Of a stretch of 62,000 nucleotides of DNA, positions 36,901 through 47,334 are shown one piece after another. Position 1 is the stretch's first letter, and the number at the start of each line of letters is the position of its first letter. This DNA is from Zygnema cylindricum (lineage: Eukaryota > Streptophyta > Zygnematophyceae > Zygnematales > Zygnemataceae), in contig JBBHKE010003167.1 in assembly GCA_037447655.1 (NCBI GenBank), positions 39,206-101,205 of the forward strand, given 5' to 3'. Position numbers and translations under genes: made by a program. The notes beneath the pieces were generated by a model. That model saw only the letters and a list, made by a program, of their open reading frames with translations, made no database searches and was not told the DNA's origin.

Positions 36901-38886
36901 GCCTGACTCCGCATCAGTACACTTCAAATTGAGGAGAGTCCGGCCCCTTTTCTGTGCACTTTCTGGTTTTAACAACGAATTGGATTCCCTTGAAGCATCC
37001 ATCTCTGCATCCTAGCGGACACAAACAAAGAACCACTCATTAGTGAAGGACCTTCAAATCTTTTTTAAAATGTGTTATCCAACAAGTTCAAAAAGCAAAA
37101 CAAGTACACAATTTGAATAAGCTGAATTGCACGTTCTCCCACAATTAAGTTGCCTCCATTCCTTCAACAGCAAATCCGAGCAGTTTTTAAAAAAACTGTG
37201 TTAAAATGCACTGTAACTTGACACTTAAGTCCAGATTCCATGTTATTGTCGAGCTGCAAGAAATTGGAGTGTTTATACATGCTGCATACCTTCTCCAAGG
37301 TGATAAGTGGCCCCATTTTAGTGACAAATTCTTCCACAGTAATGCGATTATTTGAAATGCTTCCAAATGTCCCTGATCTTTCATTGCTTGTTTTACTCCT
37401 TCCTTTTATTTCTGGCTGAGTTACGTCTTCCATCTGAAGGAGAGAAGTCGAATCAATATGCAGGCACTTTTGGATCATCTCTGCAAGTTCGCTCATCGTT
37501 ACTGATGGAAAGTCTGACTTCAGGTCCATGGCCACTCCGTCTTCAGCATCTTTCCAAAAAACAAGCCTTCGGGTTTGCTCAGTATCGCCCACGCTGCCAT
37601 GATTTAATCCGTTCGTTTCAGCAAACTCTGCAATCTCAGTGGAAAAAAAAAACTCAAAAACGTAATAGCAAACAAAGGATGATTATACGAAGACATGAAT
37701 GCACATAAAAAAAGCCAAGCATGTGCCAAAAGCTACCAGCCAAACAAACTGTATGCTATATTGTAAGACATTTTTACACCGTTCAAGTCCGCATTTTCCA
37801 ATTCACGAAGTGAACAGCAGGGTGAGGCTACAAATGACATTTGGAGTCCCACTCAATACTATAATTTTTGAATGGAGCCGAATGTTATTATAGCACACGG
37901 ATTTAAGTAGTGACCTGATGAAATCTTAATGAGTCCGGATAATTTCTGTGGGAACTTAGTCATAATCAAAATTCCAGGAGTTTCTCATCCAAAACGTGGT
38001 CCAAAAGGGTGGAGGGCTAGGAAGTTGAAGAATACTTGTGAAATCTACAACCAAGATACTCAAAACTCCTGCTGAAGAAGATCAAACTCCAGCTTACCAT
38101 GCAGAATCGCACGTTGTCTTGCTGTTACATTTGGTGGAAATGTCAAGCGAGAAACGACCTCTGCCGTTTTGGCATCCTTAACAAAACAAGAGATGGCATC
38201 GCCAATTGGTTGCCCCAACCTGGCCTGAAGCAAACAGATGACCTCTTCAGAAAAGCTCGAACGGTGGCCAATTTTAGAATTAAATAACAAAAATTCTATA
38301 GATATGAAAATGGGTCTTACAAGTTAAATTATGCAAGATATAATATGGCCTTACAGCAGAACTAACACTTTTTTTAGAAGCAGTGAACAAAAAAGGCCTC
38401 TTATTCCATCATCGACGCTTTGATTGCTGTAACAATTAGACATTCCATTAATAAGAATACAACAAAGCTTTTGAGACCACCTTGTAGCAAAAGACTCAAG
38501 TAATTTCACAACAAGAGTTGACAGGAATGCTGAAACAGAACAGAAAAAAATATAGATTGCCTGGGAGCAAACTGAGTCGTAAAATCACATATTTACAGGG
38601 TTATCATCGCCCAGCTTGAGAGTCAATTAGCATATGCGTTGTACTCGCAACAATCATGTTTTAAACAATGTGCCACCATGCCCACACAGGAGAATGCCTT
38701 CCTAACCTCCTCTGTTATACTTATGGAAGTTATAGCCTCCAAAGCCTGGCCATCAATTAATTGTTTGTCAAAATTGTCAGCCGTTTCAGAGCTAAGGGTG
38801 CTGTCAACAGTTCGAACTGCTCCTCTTTTCACAGCTGCTGCTGCCTTCTTTGCAGCTGCCTTTTTCTTTGCAGCATCAGAAACCAT
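30947..38886 (-). CDS. SF1 (UPF1-like) helicase of the IGHMBP2/SMUBP-2 family with N-terminal R3H domain, spliced
   Basis: ATP-dependent DNA/RNA helicase, related to human IGHMBP2 and Arabidopsis At2g03270. Exons, 5' to 3': 38886-38707, 38224-38098, 37627-37290, 37011-36643, 36312-36253, 35754-35581, 35296-35126, 34578-34345, 33788-33585, 32709-32380, 31872-31738, 31120-30947; 2496 nt, 831 aa, phase kept throughout. Order: Lys/Ala-rich start ([18 protein letters not shown]); R3H at about 88-125 ([16 protein letters not shown], then [14 protein letters not shown]); family N-domain from about 200 with a beta-barrel-like segment ([14 protein letters not shown]); Walker A GPPGTGKT at about 404; DEAA at 561; [14 protein letters not shown] at 627; VDGFQGRE at about 750; [11 protein letters not shown] at about 782. 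In human IGHMBP2 the R3H lies after the helicase core. The upstream ATG at 38928 is possible but the 38886 start is preferred. Divergent from the epimerase gene. Confidence 0.93.
32738..32959. mobile_element. MITE, TACACCG superfamily (GTGAATCG type)
   Basis: 222 bp; left TACACCCTGAAATCGCTATT, right AATAGCGATTCACGGTGTA; internal AACCGGCACCAAATCAGTG. In a helicase intron. Confidence 0.85.
34603..34655. repeat. GAGTT microsatellite
   Basis: GAGTTGAGTTGAGTTGTGTTG array immediately 5' (sense strand) of a helicase acceptor at 34579. Confidence 0.8.
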
Positions 38887-39115
38887 GGTTAACCGGAACA
38901 ATGGAGGCAAGCTCGTGCAATTATACAATGAAAGAAAGAAAAACGCTCTCGCCAGAAATTCTTCTAACTTAAGGCTCCGTGCATTTCTAACTCGCAGCCT
39001 TCTTCTTTTTGTTTTTTTTGTTTTTCTTTTTGCTTTTTATCAAGCCTCCGGTTGCTTGAGCAAATTGCCGTATTCCGCCGTTTTTTCCATTTACTTTGGC
39101 AGGAGCCGTTGCAAT
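38887..39115. promoter_or_regulatory. Shared head-to-head promoter region of the helicase and epimerase genes
   Basis: Only 229 bp separate the two start codons on opposite strands, so 5' UTRs and core promoters of both genes must share it. It holds a T-rich run at about 39005-39040; no clear TATA box was picked. Inference from gene geometry. Confidence 0.55.
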
Positions 39116-42100
39116 ATGGCATCTGTTACCGTAAAGCCTTTTTCTACGAGCATACCAGAGGTGTTGCTCTACACTCTCACACGTGGCAAACTACAGGCGA
39201 CCATCTCCAGCTATGGCGCTACAGTCACTCGCCTTCTACTGCCTGATGCTGCTGGTTAGTCTTTATGCACGCTGGTTTTCGCTAGTTTTCTGTTTGAAAT
39301 TGGTTAACTGCGCTTTTGCTGTTGTTTATTTGTCCATGTTATTGTTCTCTTTCAGATAATAAATTAATGGAGAATAGCATCCATGTTGTATAGGAGAATC
39401 AATGGAGCTAAGCTTGGGGTCGTTTTTGTATCTCACAAGAAATGCCTCACTTCAACTTTCAGCTGAAAGCAGGTTATCTTTTTGTGATCGCAGGAAAGGT
39501 GGAGGACGTTGTGCTTGGTTTCGACGAGCTGGAGCCTTACATGGTAAATTCCTCGATTACATTTTAGTTTTATGATTGGTTTTATTGTTGGTCTTTGCCT
39601 GGAAGTGCAGCAAATGCCAGCTGTGTTCGGTACGTCAATAGGAGATAGTAGTAATTTGTAGCTGTAGGCTTCAATGCTAGTTTTTTCAACAAAGTTAAGG
39701 CTAGCTTTCACATTTTAATTCTAGATAATTTTATTACCTTGCAGAAAAATGCTGGATTTCACAAGCATGTAGATATGAGATTCTGTCTATCTACTATTAG
39801 AACTGCTAGTAAGCTTATACATCACTTCGTAAATTTTTTCCAAAATGTCAAGCTCATGAAAGTTCCCTTTGAAGGTGACTTAGTTGCATATTCTCGCCAT
39901 TCTCTGCTGTCTCTGAATAGCCTATAGCCAGTGTTGAATCAACACTAAATGGCTTAATACCTTATTTTAAATAACTGCCTACAAATTTGGTGGAATTCTG
40001 TGTTGTCTGTGGCATTACATTTCTTTTTCGGTAAATCAAGGCTAGTCCATTTTGCACGCAATTGTTAAATTTTATCTAACAAACGCAAAGTAAAAGGCAG
40101 AAAAAAATGGTCCAGTCTTTTAGCTTAGCCACCTTAGTCTGTGATGTTGGCAATAATGCCGATAGATTGATAGCGAGTGTCAGTCTTATGGATCGCAAAT
40201 TGGATTGTTCAAATGATTGCATTCGCTCAAATTTGAAGCCAATCAGCCTTTCGTTTAGTCTAGATGCATCTGGTTTTTGCTGGTTGCAACTTTTTTCACC
40301 TGAAAGTTTCCAGTTCTAAAAAGGTCTCAACATGACACTGGGCAATCCAACGACATTGAGTCATACTATTCTTTCAGGTTGGTTTTAAATTGAGAAGCTG
40401 CCACAATTGCTTTTTTTGCTATTAGGAATTCCAAGTTCATGTTTAGACGTCAAGTTTATTTTGGTAGCTGTGCAGTTGCGCAAGGCAATTTAATTTGGAA
40501 CCTTGAACATAGGACATTTGATTTTTGACATGGATTCTTGAAGCTTGCCCAACATTTTCTCGTGGGATGTAAATGTTAGGCGTAAAGTATCAAGCTTCCA
40601 AGATGTCTATGTTTAACTATGATTGAACAATAATTGTATGCTGTGAAGTGGCAGATGATGGCCATTGGTTGGTGGCAACAGTGAATCAATTCCGTAATTG
40701 TGTCACTTTATTCACTTCAGTTAAGGAAAACTAGAGAGTCCCTAGAACAAACATCTTTGCAGGTACTTTGAGTGTATGTTTTTTTATAACTCAGCACGAA
40801 CTTTACCGTTGTCATTGGATTTTGGTGGGGTGTCGATTTTGCATATGTTCACAGAATGGCACTTCTCCTTATTTTGGCTGCGTAGTAGGAAGAGTTGCTA
40901 ACCGCATTGGAGGGGCAGCATTCACATTGGATGGCAAGCAGTATAAGCTCCCGGCAAATGATGGAGAAAATACTTTGCATGGTGAGCATCTCTTTCTTGC
41001 ATTGTTAATGATGTGCCTTTTCAAAGGTTTTAGCAATCGTTCTATAGAAGCCCCTTATTTCAATTTTAACATAGGGCCTCACCTAGCCTTATTGGGTGTA
41101 AGCCAGCATTCTGCAACTCATTTCCAGAGAATTTATTTTTTTCTGTAAGTACAACAGGCGTGCCATTTTAAAGCAGTTTCTTTTGTCTGGTTTCCCTACA
41201 GCCGTGAATTATCAATCTGAGTCAACCTGTTTTTTTATTTCTGTTCTTGTGACGAAAGGATATAGCCCAGGTGCTCATAAATTATTGTAACTTTGCATGA
41301 TGGTGCGGGGCAAAATGTGATCTTGTGAGCAGGAGGTAAAGTTGGCTTTGACAAAAAACTATGGCAGTCTGAGAAATTCGACTCTGAAGAAGGGCCAGCT
41401 GTGCGGTTTACTCTTCACAGTCCTGATGGAGACCAAGGTATGACTGTCTAAATTTGGGTTACAGTTCGCATACACTTGTACAGTCTCCCACATGCACTTC
41501 TATCGGTCAACGTGAGATTTGTTTCCATATAGCTCACACGTGTCCTGTTGTACTGCATGTTATTCCTAGCACCTGGTGAAAGACCCTGAATGTTTCTCCT
41601 TCTTTTATGAAGTAATACGTCTAAGGCAAATATTCAAGGTCTTTGAATAAAGCGAGATCTGCTTGTGGGGCAGGCTTTCCCGGAGATTTGGATGTAGCCG
41701 TGACCTACACTTTAACAAGTGACACTGAGATGCGGACAGTCATGGAGGCTCGTTCTTTTTCAACAGCCACACCCGTCAGTCTCGCTCACCATACGTAGGT
41801 GTTGCCCTTTCATGTAAAACTATTCCTGGTGTTTCTTTATGAACTGTTTTGCAATATATGCTCTTAAGTTGAAGCGAAGTGGCAACCCTCTCTTACGTTG
41901 ATTGTCAGGTTTAGGCCAAGCATACACTATGCAAACCAAACTTGTTGCCAGTGCTTGCTGACAGTACCTGGTGATTCACGGGCAAAGCCTTTATATGAAC
42001 TTTTCAGTGGTCAATAACAGTAAAGGACATAGTACTCCGTGAGTCGCTATTAGCGTCAAGAAGTATTTATCGTGGGGTTTACTTTTTAGTGTTTAAATTT

Positions 42101-44760
42101 AATCTAGGTCCAGACGATGTGGACGATTTTCAACCGCTTAGCAAATTAACGTTAAGAAAAAAACAATCAGTATTTTATTAACGCTATTGTATGCTCGGGG
42201 CCAAAAAATCGGGCCCGAGTTAGTGTTTAAAGCTAGTAGTGTTCATAATTTGTCAAAGTGGAGAAGGGTTTTATTGTTCTTGGTGCTGGTGGTCTTTTAC
42301 TGACACTCGGCATTTTGCCGAAATCCAGGTATTGGAACTTAAGGGGGCACAGTAGCGGTTCTGTAGACAACCATCGTCTTCGTATTTGGGCCTCTAATTA
42401 TACACCTGTAGATGACAAACTCATTCCCACAGGAAATCTAGTCTCGGTTAGTATTCCTTCCCTTGCCCATTACTTTTGGCTAAGAAGATCTCTCTGTTAC
42501 CTTTGAGTCATTGATCGATGAGGCAACCCATGCCTTTATTTGCTGGGAATTTTTTTTTAAAGAAATCGTGCTTGTTGTTGTCTAGAATTGTGAGAGAGTT
42601 TCCTTGTGTCACTTGTACAGTAAGAAGCAACTGGCAATTTATTAGCAGTTGGCTGCAAATACTGACTCTATCTCCCACTTGGTGCTTTTATCTTTGTCGA
42701 CCTTTTTTTCTAGTAGGCACAAAGCTTGTATTCTTATAGCTTTCATGTTCAACAATTGGTTTGGCTCGAGCGAGCTTTTCTAGTTATGCGTATTGAGAAT
42801 ACTGAGGACCTCTTGATGTTTGATGATTTCGATACGTTCGATTTCTTTTTTGTTGTGAAATGCAAAATATCAAGGTGATTGATCCAGTCAGTTTTATGCT
42901 TAGACTCGTGTAGGTGTAGACAAAATCCCAGGCGTCTGTTTGTTCTTTTGCTTTTAGAATCTTTGTGACTGTCTTTCTTTTTTTTCTCTCTAGTCGCCAG
43001 CTCATCCGCGTCAATTTCGTTCCTTGCATCTCCATCATGTAGGTGAAAAACACTCCCTTTGACTTCACCGAAGAGGCAACAATTGGCTCTCGCCTATCAG
43101 AGGTTCCCGGGGGCTATGATCACAACTATGTTTTGGATGGTGTCACTCCTGAAACTACCAATGGTCAAAGTTCGCTCGATCCATCCTTGAGATTAGCGGC
43201 ACAAGTGAAGGAGCCTCAAACAGGCCGTGTTATGACACTTCTTACAAACGTACCTGGGATGCAGTTTTATTCTGGAAACTTTCTCGACCGCTCCTTTAAA
43301 GGTCTGACGATGCTATTTGTATTTTGTGCTTTGAAAAATCGTTTTAGATTTTGTAATAAATATGTATAACGGTGATCTTCTTGTCAGAGCAAACAGTCAA
43401 AGACTGCATAATAGGTTTCTTTAATCAACCTTAGGAGTGACCCTGTAGAGCCGTTTGCATAATTTTGTTGTCATTTGTTAAATATTGTGTTGATGGATCG
43501 TATTGTCCTGGCGCTTCTGTAGGGTTTATTAGGAATTCTTTTAAAGTTTTCCCAGAGCTTTTTTCAGAGCTTTTTTTAGAGTTTGTTAGAGTTTTCTTTC
43601 TGGGTTTTTATCTGCCTAGGAACAACTGTTCACTAAGAAAAGCTGTCATTGGATTGGTTAAGGAGCTGTTTAACTTTGCTTTCATTTTTCAAAGGACACT
43701 TCCTGGCTGTCCTTTCTTCACTTCTCATGGAAAGGTTGCGGTATAGAGGTTAGTTTGGTGAAGGAGTCACCCTTACTTTTACTCTTTATCTTTTAAAATA
43801 TGTCAGACTTGATCAAGATGGTAATCGGTCTCAGCATATGGCAACAAAAAAAAGGAATGGGCAAAACAAAAGTGAAAAATGTCATACAAGATCAAACAAA
43901 CAAAAAAATTGGGAATGACTATATTAAAGTGGGAATGACCTTATCTACTCTCCTCTATTGCAGGAAAGGAGGGTAGCTTATATGGCAAGCATTCTGCATT
44001 CTGCCTTGAGACACAGGTGAGTTGACATCCTCTAGTTGTAAAGCACGTCTGGAAGACAGGTGTAAGTTCCTCCTCTTTGTTTATCTGTTTTTGTTAACTT
44101 CTAAAACACAAAACAAAAAAATCATCTTGATACTTTCCTTAAAAAGCCCTGTTTTTATATGCATTTCAGGTTAAGAAACCATCAAATCATATCACAGTGT
44201 TTTTGTAAAATTATGGTTTTCCAGTTTTAATTAATCAATCTTTTGGGGGGGTTCAGGGATTTCCAAATGCGGTGAGCTCCAGATTCTGCTCCTTATCATA
44301 ATGTCGGAGTTGTTGTCGGCAATTTATGTTTGTGTTATATTCGCAAGAATACTTTCTGTTTCACACAATAGGTGAATGTTTTTCAAGTCGTTTCCTGAAA
44401 GGTAAGTCATACTGTTTTCTGTTAATCCCTCGTTCGAGGCTTGATAAAGCCCAAAACGACTGAGTTTTTGGAAAGATGTCAAGGTTTTTTAATATATGTT
44501 CAGCAACTCCCTCAGTCCATACAACATCACTTCAACTCATGGTTGGTTGTTGTTTGTTTCAGTGACATGTAACAAACTTATGTTACTACTGTCACAAGTT
44601 TGTGACGGTCATGTGAATTAACGGTGTACAAATACCTACTTGTATGCGGTACTATTCGATGGACCAGGTGAATGAGCCCAAGTTTCCATCTGTGATTCTT
44701 CAACCAGGAGAAGTCTATCGCCATATCATGGTTCACAGGTGCGAATACTCTATTTGCTGA
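39116..44760 (+). CDS. Aldose 1-epimerase (galactose mutarotase), spliced
   Basis: Interconverts alpha and beta anomers of galactose/glucose, feeding the Leloir pathway (by family); cytosolic, no signal peptide seen. Exons: 39116-39254, 39494-39543, 40855-40981, 41333-41437, 41674-41794, 42329-42446, 43043-43301, 43964-44016, 44257-44271, 44668-44760; 1080 nt, 359 aa. Catalytic motifs: GRVANRI (sugar-binding Arg), NTLHGG with His105, AHHTYWNL with His180, YVLDGV (Asp252), and the base Glu322 in LETQGFPNA. The GFPNA codons form a 15-nt exon, needed to restore the family motif. The protein ends HIMVHR plus six residues to TGA; a GTGCGA at the arginine codon leaves a small chance of another short exon. 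Length is normal for the family. Confidence 0.94.
42033..42250. mobile_element. MITE, TACACCG superfamily (GTGAATCG type)
   Basis: Left TACTCCGTGAGTCGCTATTA; internal GGGGCCAAAAAATCGGGCCC matches the helicase-intron copy; right end AAAGCTAGTAGTGTTCATAA decayed. Epimerase intron 5, ending about 78 bp before the acceptor. Confidence 0.75.
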
Positions 44761-44921
44761 TTTGAGATTGTGAGACAAAAGCAGTGGGTTATATTGATGG
44801 CAAAAACATCACATGAAATTTAGTCCTCTGATGAGTGAGGTTTTGGGATTCCTTTCCCTCTTTTATTGAGGTAGAGCATGTCATTGCCTCCCCAGGGGTC
44901 GTGTGCTATTATCATAGTTCA

Positions 44922-45058
44922 AATATGTGAAAACAATCGGAACCACTATATGTGGTTAATCCATACTATACGCTTACTTTACAGTACAATGCACTTGAAG
45001 TATGGTACAACCGCAGCGTCTAATAGCTTTTCCAATTATTTTCTCACATTTGGCCCAT
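44922..45058. mobile_element. Hairpin MITE of the second family
   Basis: Outer arms TTCAAATATGTGAAAACAAT and TTCCAATTATTTTCTCACAT pair imperfectly; inner CCATACTATACG versus AAGTATGG. Same family as 21172-21300. Confidence 0.65.
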
Positions 45059-45571
45059 GGTTACCTACTTACACACATCTAGTATACAAGCAAATTTTGT
45101 CAAAAGAAACAGTGAACAGTTGGCATTAATTAATGCGAGATTGGAAATGTATCGATGGCTTTTTTCATGAGAGATTGTTACAAATGTTTGATAAAGTGTC
45201 ATTCGGTGGTGTTCTTTGTCGCTTTTGGTGATAATTGTTCTCATCAACCATCTCTATGTTTTCCACTTCTGGTTCTTTCCCTTTTCCTAGGTTCTCAATA
45301 TTTGCACTGTAATGGAGGTTTCCATTTGGGTTGATTTTTGAGATTCAAGTACTGCGAGTGAGGGAATCTGAAGATTTTACCAGAAGAGACAAAATTTTCC
45401 GTCAAAGCTTTTGCAACTTATCAACAATGTCTAAGAAATTCGTCCACTGTTATAGTGTTTACTGTTATTTGCTAAGAGTCTTGAAGAGTGGAACTGGATA
45501 GAACCGGCTTTACTTTCATATTGGGAATCACGAGTTCGCTTGTTCTATTGTTTTAATTTTTGATTTGTGAT

Positions 45572-45815
45572 AATGGATGGTATTGTTAATAACACAACTT
45601 CCGTTCCGGTTGTTTTTTGCCCTCTGACGACAAAATCTTTTATTAACACTTAACGCTAATCAGTCTTATAATTTTCTTAACGGTGAGTCTTTAAACGGTT
45701 CGGAAACAGTTACGTCATTCGGAACTGAATAAAAATTCCACAAAACGCTAATATAAACTCAACGCTGGAACTCAATCAGAATAATCAACACTAAATAAAC
45801 GGCACCCATCACAAG
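45572..45815. mobile_element. MITE, TACACCG superfamily, decayed
   Basis: Internal blocks (GGAACTGAATAAAAATTCC, ACGCTAATATAAACTC, AACACTTAACGCTAATCAG) match the elements at 5124 and 49114; termini decayed. Confidence 0.55.
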
Positions 45816-46581
45816 GAAGTCACATGTCTTATTGTCACATGTTTTTTTCTTTGTTGGAGCTTTTATACTTTTTGTCGGATGACTATCAGATGTCGGCTAC
45901 TCTCGTAAACCAATGTAGTAAAAAGTTTAGTTTAAAACTATTATGCGAAAGATAAATATCTCATATATGATAAAAATCTAATGCAGAAAAAAAATAACGA
46001 AGAAGTGTTGCGGAAGGGAAAATGGGATGCAATACAGCCTTGTTTTAAAAATAACTCTTGCCCTGTAGGTGAGAACTTGGTCCATTTACATGATTGAATT
46101 TGAGTTGTTTGTGCTTGTCTTTGTGTTTTTGTTTTCAGCACAAAGTACTTTGTACCGAGTTTCATTAGCTTATTTTTTTGTTTAGTAAAAACAACTGTAT
46201 AAATAAATTTCCGTTAGAAAGTGTGACTGGAACTGCGACATTGGAAGAGAAACAAAACAAAAACAAGGGATGAAGAGTTATTGCAAACACTCCAACATAA
46301 TTAAAGAGGAAGAAGTGGAAAACTATCGAAATTGGTAATTTATGAAAAGTTTCGATCACTTAAAACCTGTCGCACCTACATCCTACTACCAATGAGAGCT
46401 CGTCTTGTATCCTTCATGGAATGAGGACACTTTGGTGACTTTTTTCACCTTCGACCTTCTCTTTTTTAGTTTATATGTACACCGATTGTTGACCCGAGAT
46501 ATCTCTTTACTATGAAATGCACATAAAAATTCCCACGCGAAGAACTAATTCTTCTGCAAACAACCTAATACTTGGCGAACT

Positions 46582-46775
46582 CAGATTTGCGACGCTAATC
46601 ATGATGTCACGTACTTCCACGATGCCAAAGAGTACAAAGTACATGAATGTTGGATTATCTTTTTGTAAGATTCGCGAAATGAATAGTGTTAGTACCGTGT
46701 CAGATTTGCGACGCTAATCATGATGCCACGTACTTCCACGATACCAAAAGTACAAAGAACAATAATGTTGGAAAA
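46582..46775. repeat. Direct repeat of about 75 bp, 119 bp apart
   Basis: CAGATTTGCGACGCTAATCA then TGATGTCACGTACTTCCACG occurs at 46582 and again at 46701 (TGCCACG variant), followed by ACAAAG and AATGTTGGA in both. Confidence 0.9.
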
Positions 46776-46807
46776 AAAAAGTACAAAATTTTCATTTTTT
46801 TTGGTTT

Positions 46808-47100
46808 TTTGTTTGACCGACCGTAACTGACCGTTTTTTTTTTCTTGGTGAGTCAACCGACTGTAACCGCCCGACCCCCAAAATTTGGCAACCGAATCCG
46901 TTCCGGATCCGGCGCGGGCGGTCGGTTAACGGTCGGTCACGGTTTCGGTTGACCGTTTGCGACCTCTGACACTGCTCGTCCACCTGTTAACGATATATCG
47001 ATGAACTCGCTTTGTACCAATACTGCCCCGTCCATTTGTTGACGATATATCGGGGAGTTTCGCTTCACGCTTTGGTTGTCATGCGCATCCCATGATTTCC
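46808..47100. repeat. CGGTCGGT inverted-repeat block plus duplicated ATATATCG segment
   Basis: GTTTGACCGACCGTAACTGA on the left and GGTCGGTCACGGTTTCGGTT on the right form an inverted pair around a GC-rich centre. Next to it, TTAACGATATATCGATGAAC (46986) is repeated as TTGACGATATATCGGGGAGT (47037). Confidence 0.75.
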
Positions 47101-47334
47101 CGTCTCGTAGGTGTGACGCGCATTCAGCCATAGTTGAAGTTCTCCATCAACAAACTGCAGGTCTTCAATTCTCTATCATCTATTATCCTTCATACTAGAA
47201 GTCGAAAACCTAAAAGCGTTACTTGCTCTTGACGAGCCACTGTTTTTTTTCCCTATTCTGTATATTCTTCGGGTCCGTATTGTTAGAGCCTTTTTTGTCT
47301 GTTCAAACAAGGAAAGTGGCAGTTCTGTATTTTT

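Larger units (their letters stand above)
44761..47334. other. Intergenic DNA between epimerase and proteasome subunit genes
   Basis: No gene recognised. Contains a hairpin MITE, a MITE, a direct repeat and an inverted-repeat block (listed separately). The proteasome gene promoter should lie in the last few hundred bases. Confidence 0.45.

Noticed and set aside
38623-38886. Calling exon 1 of the helicase an ABCF gene
   Set aside because: No ABC signature follows in any frame, and the exon joins in phase to the R3H exon.
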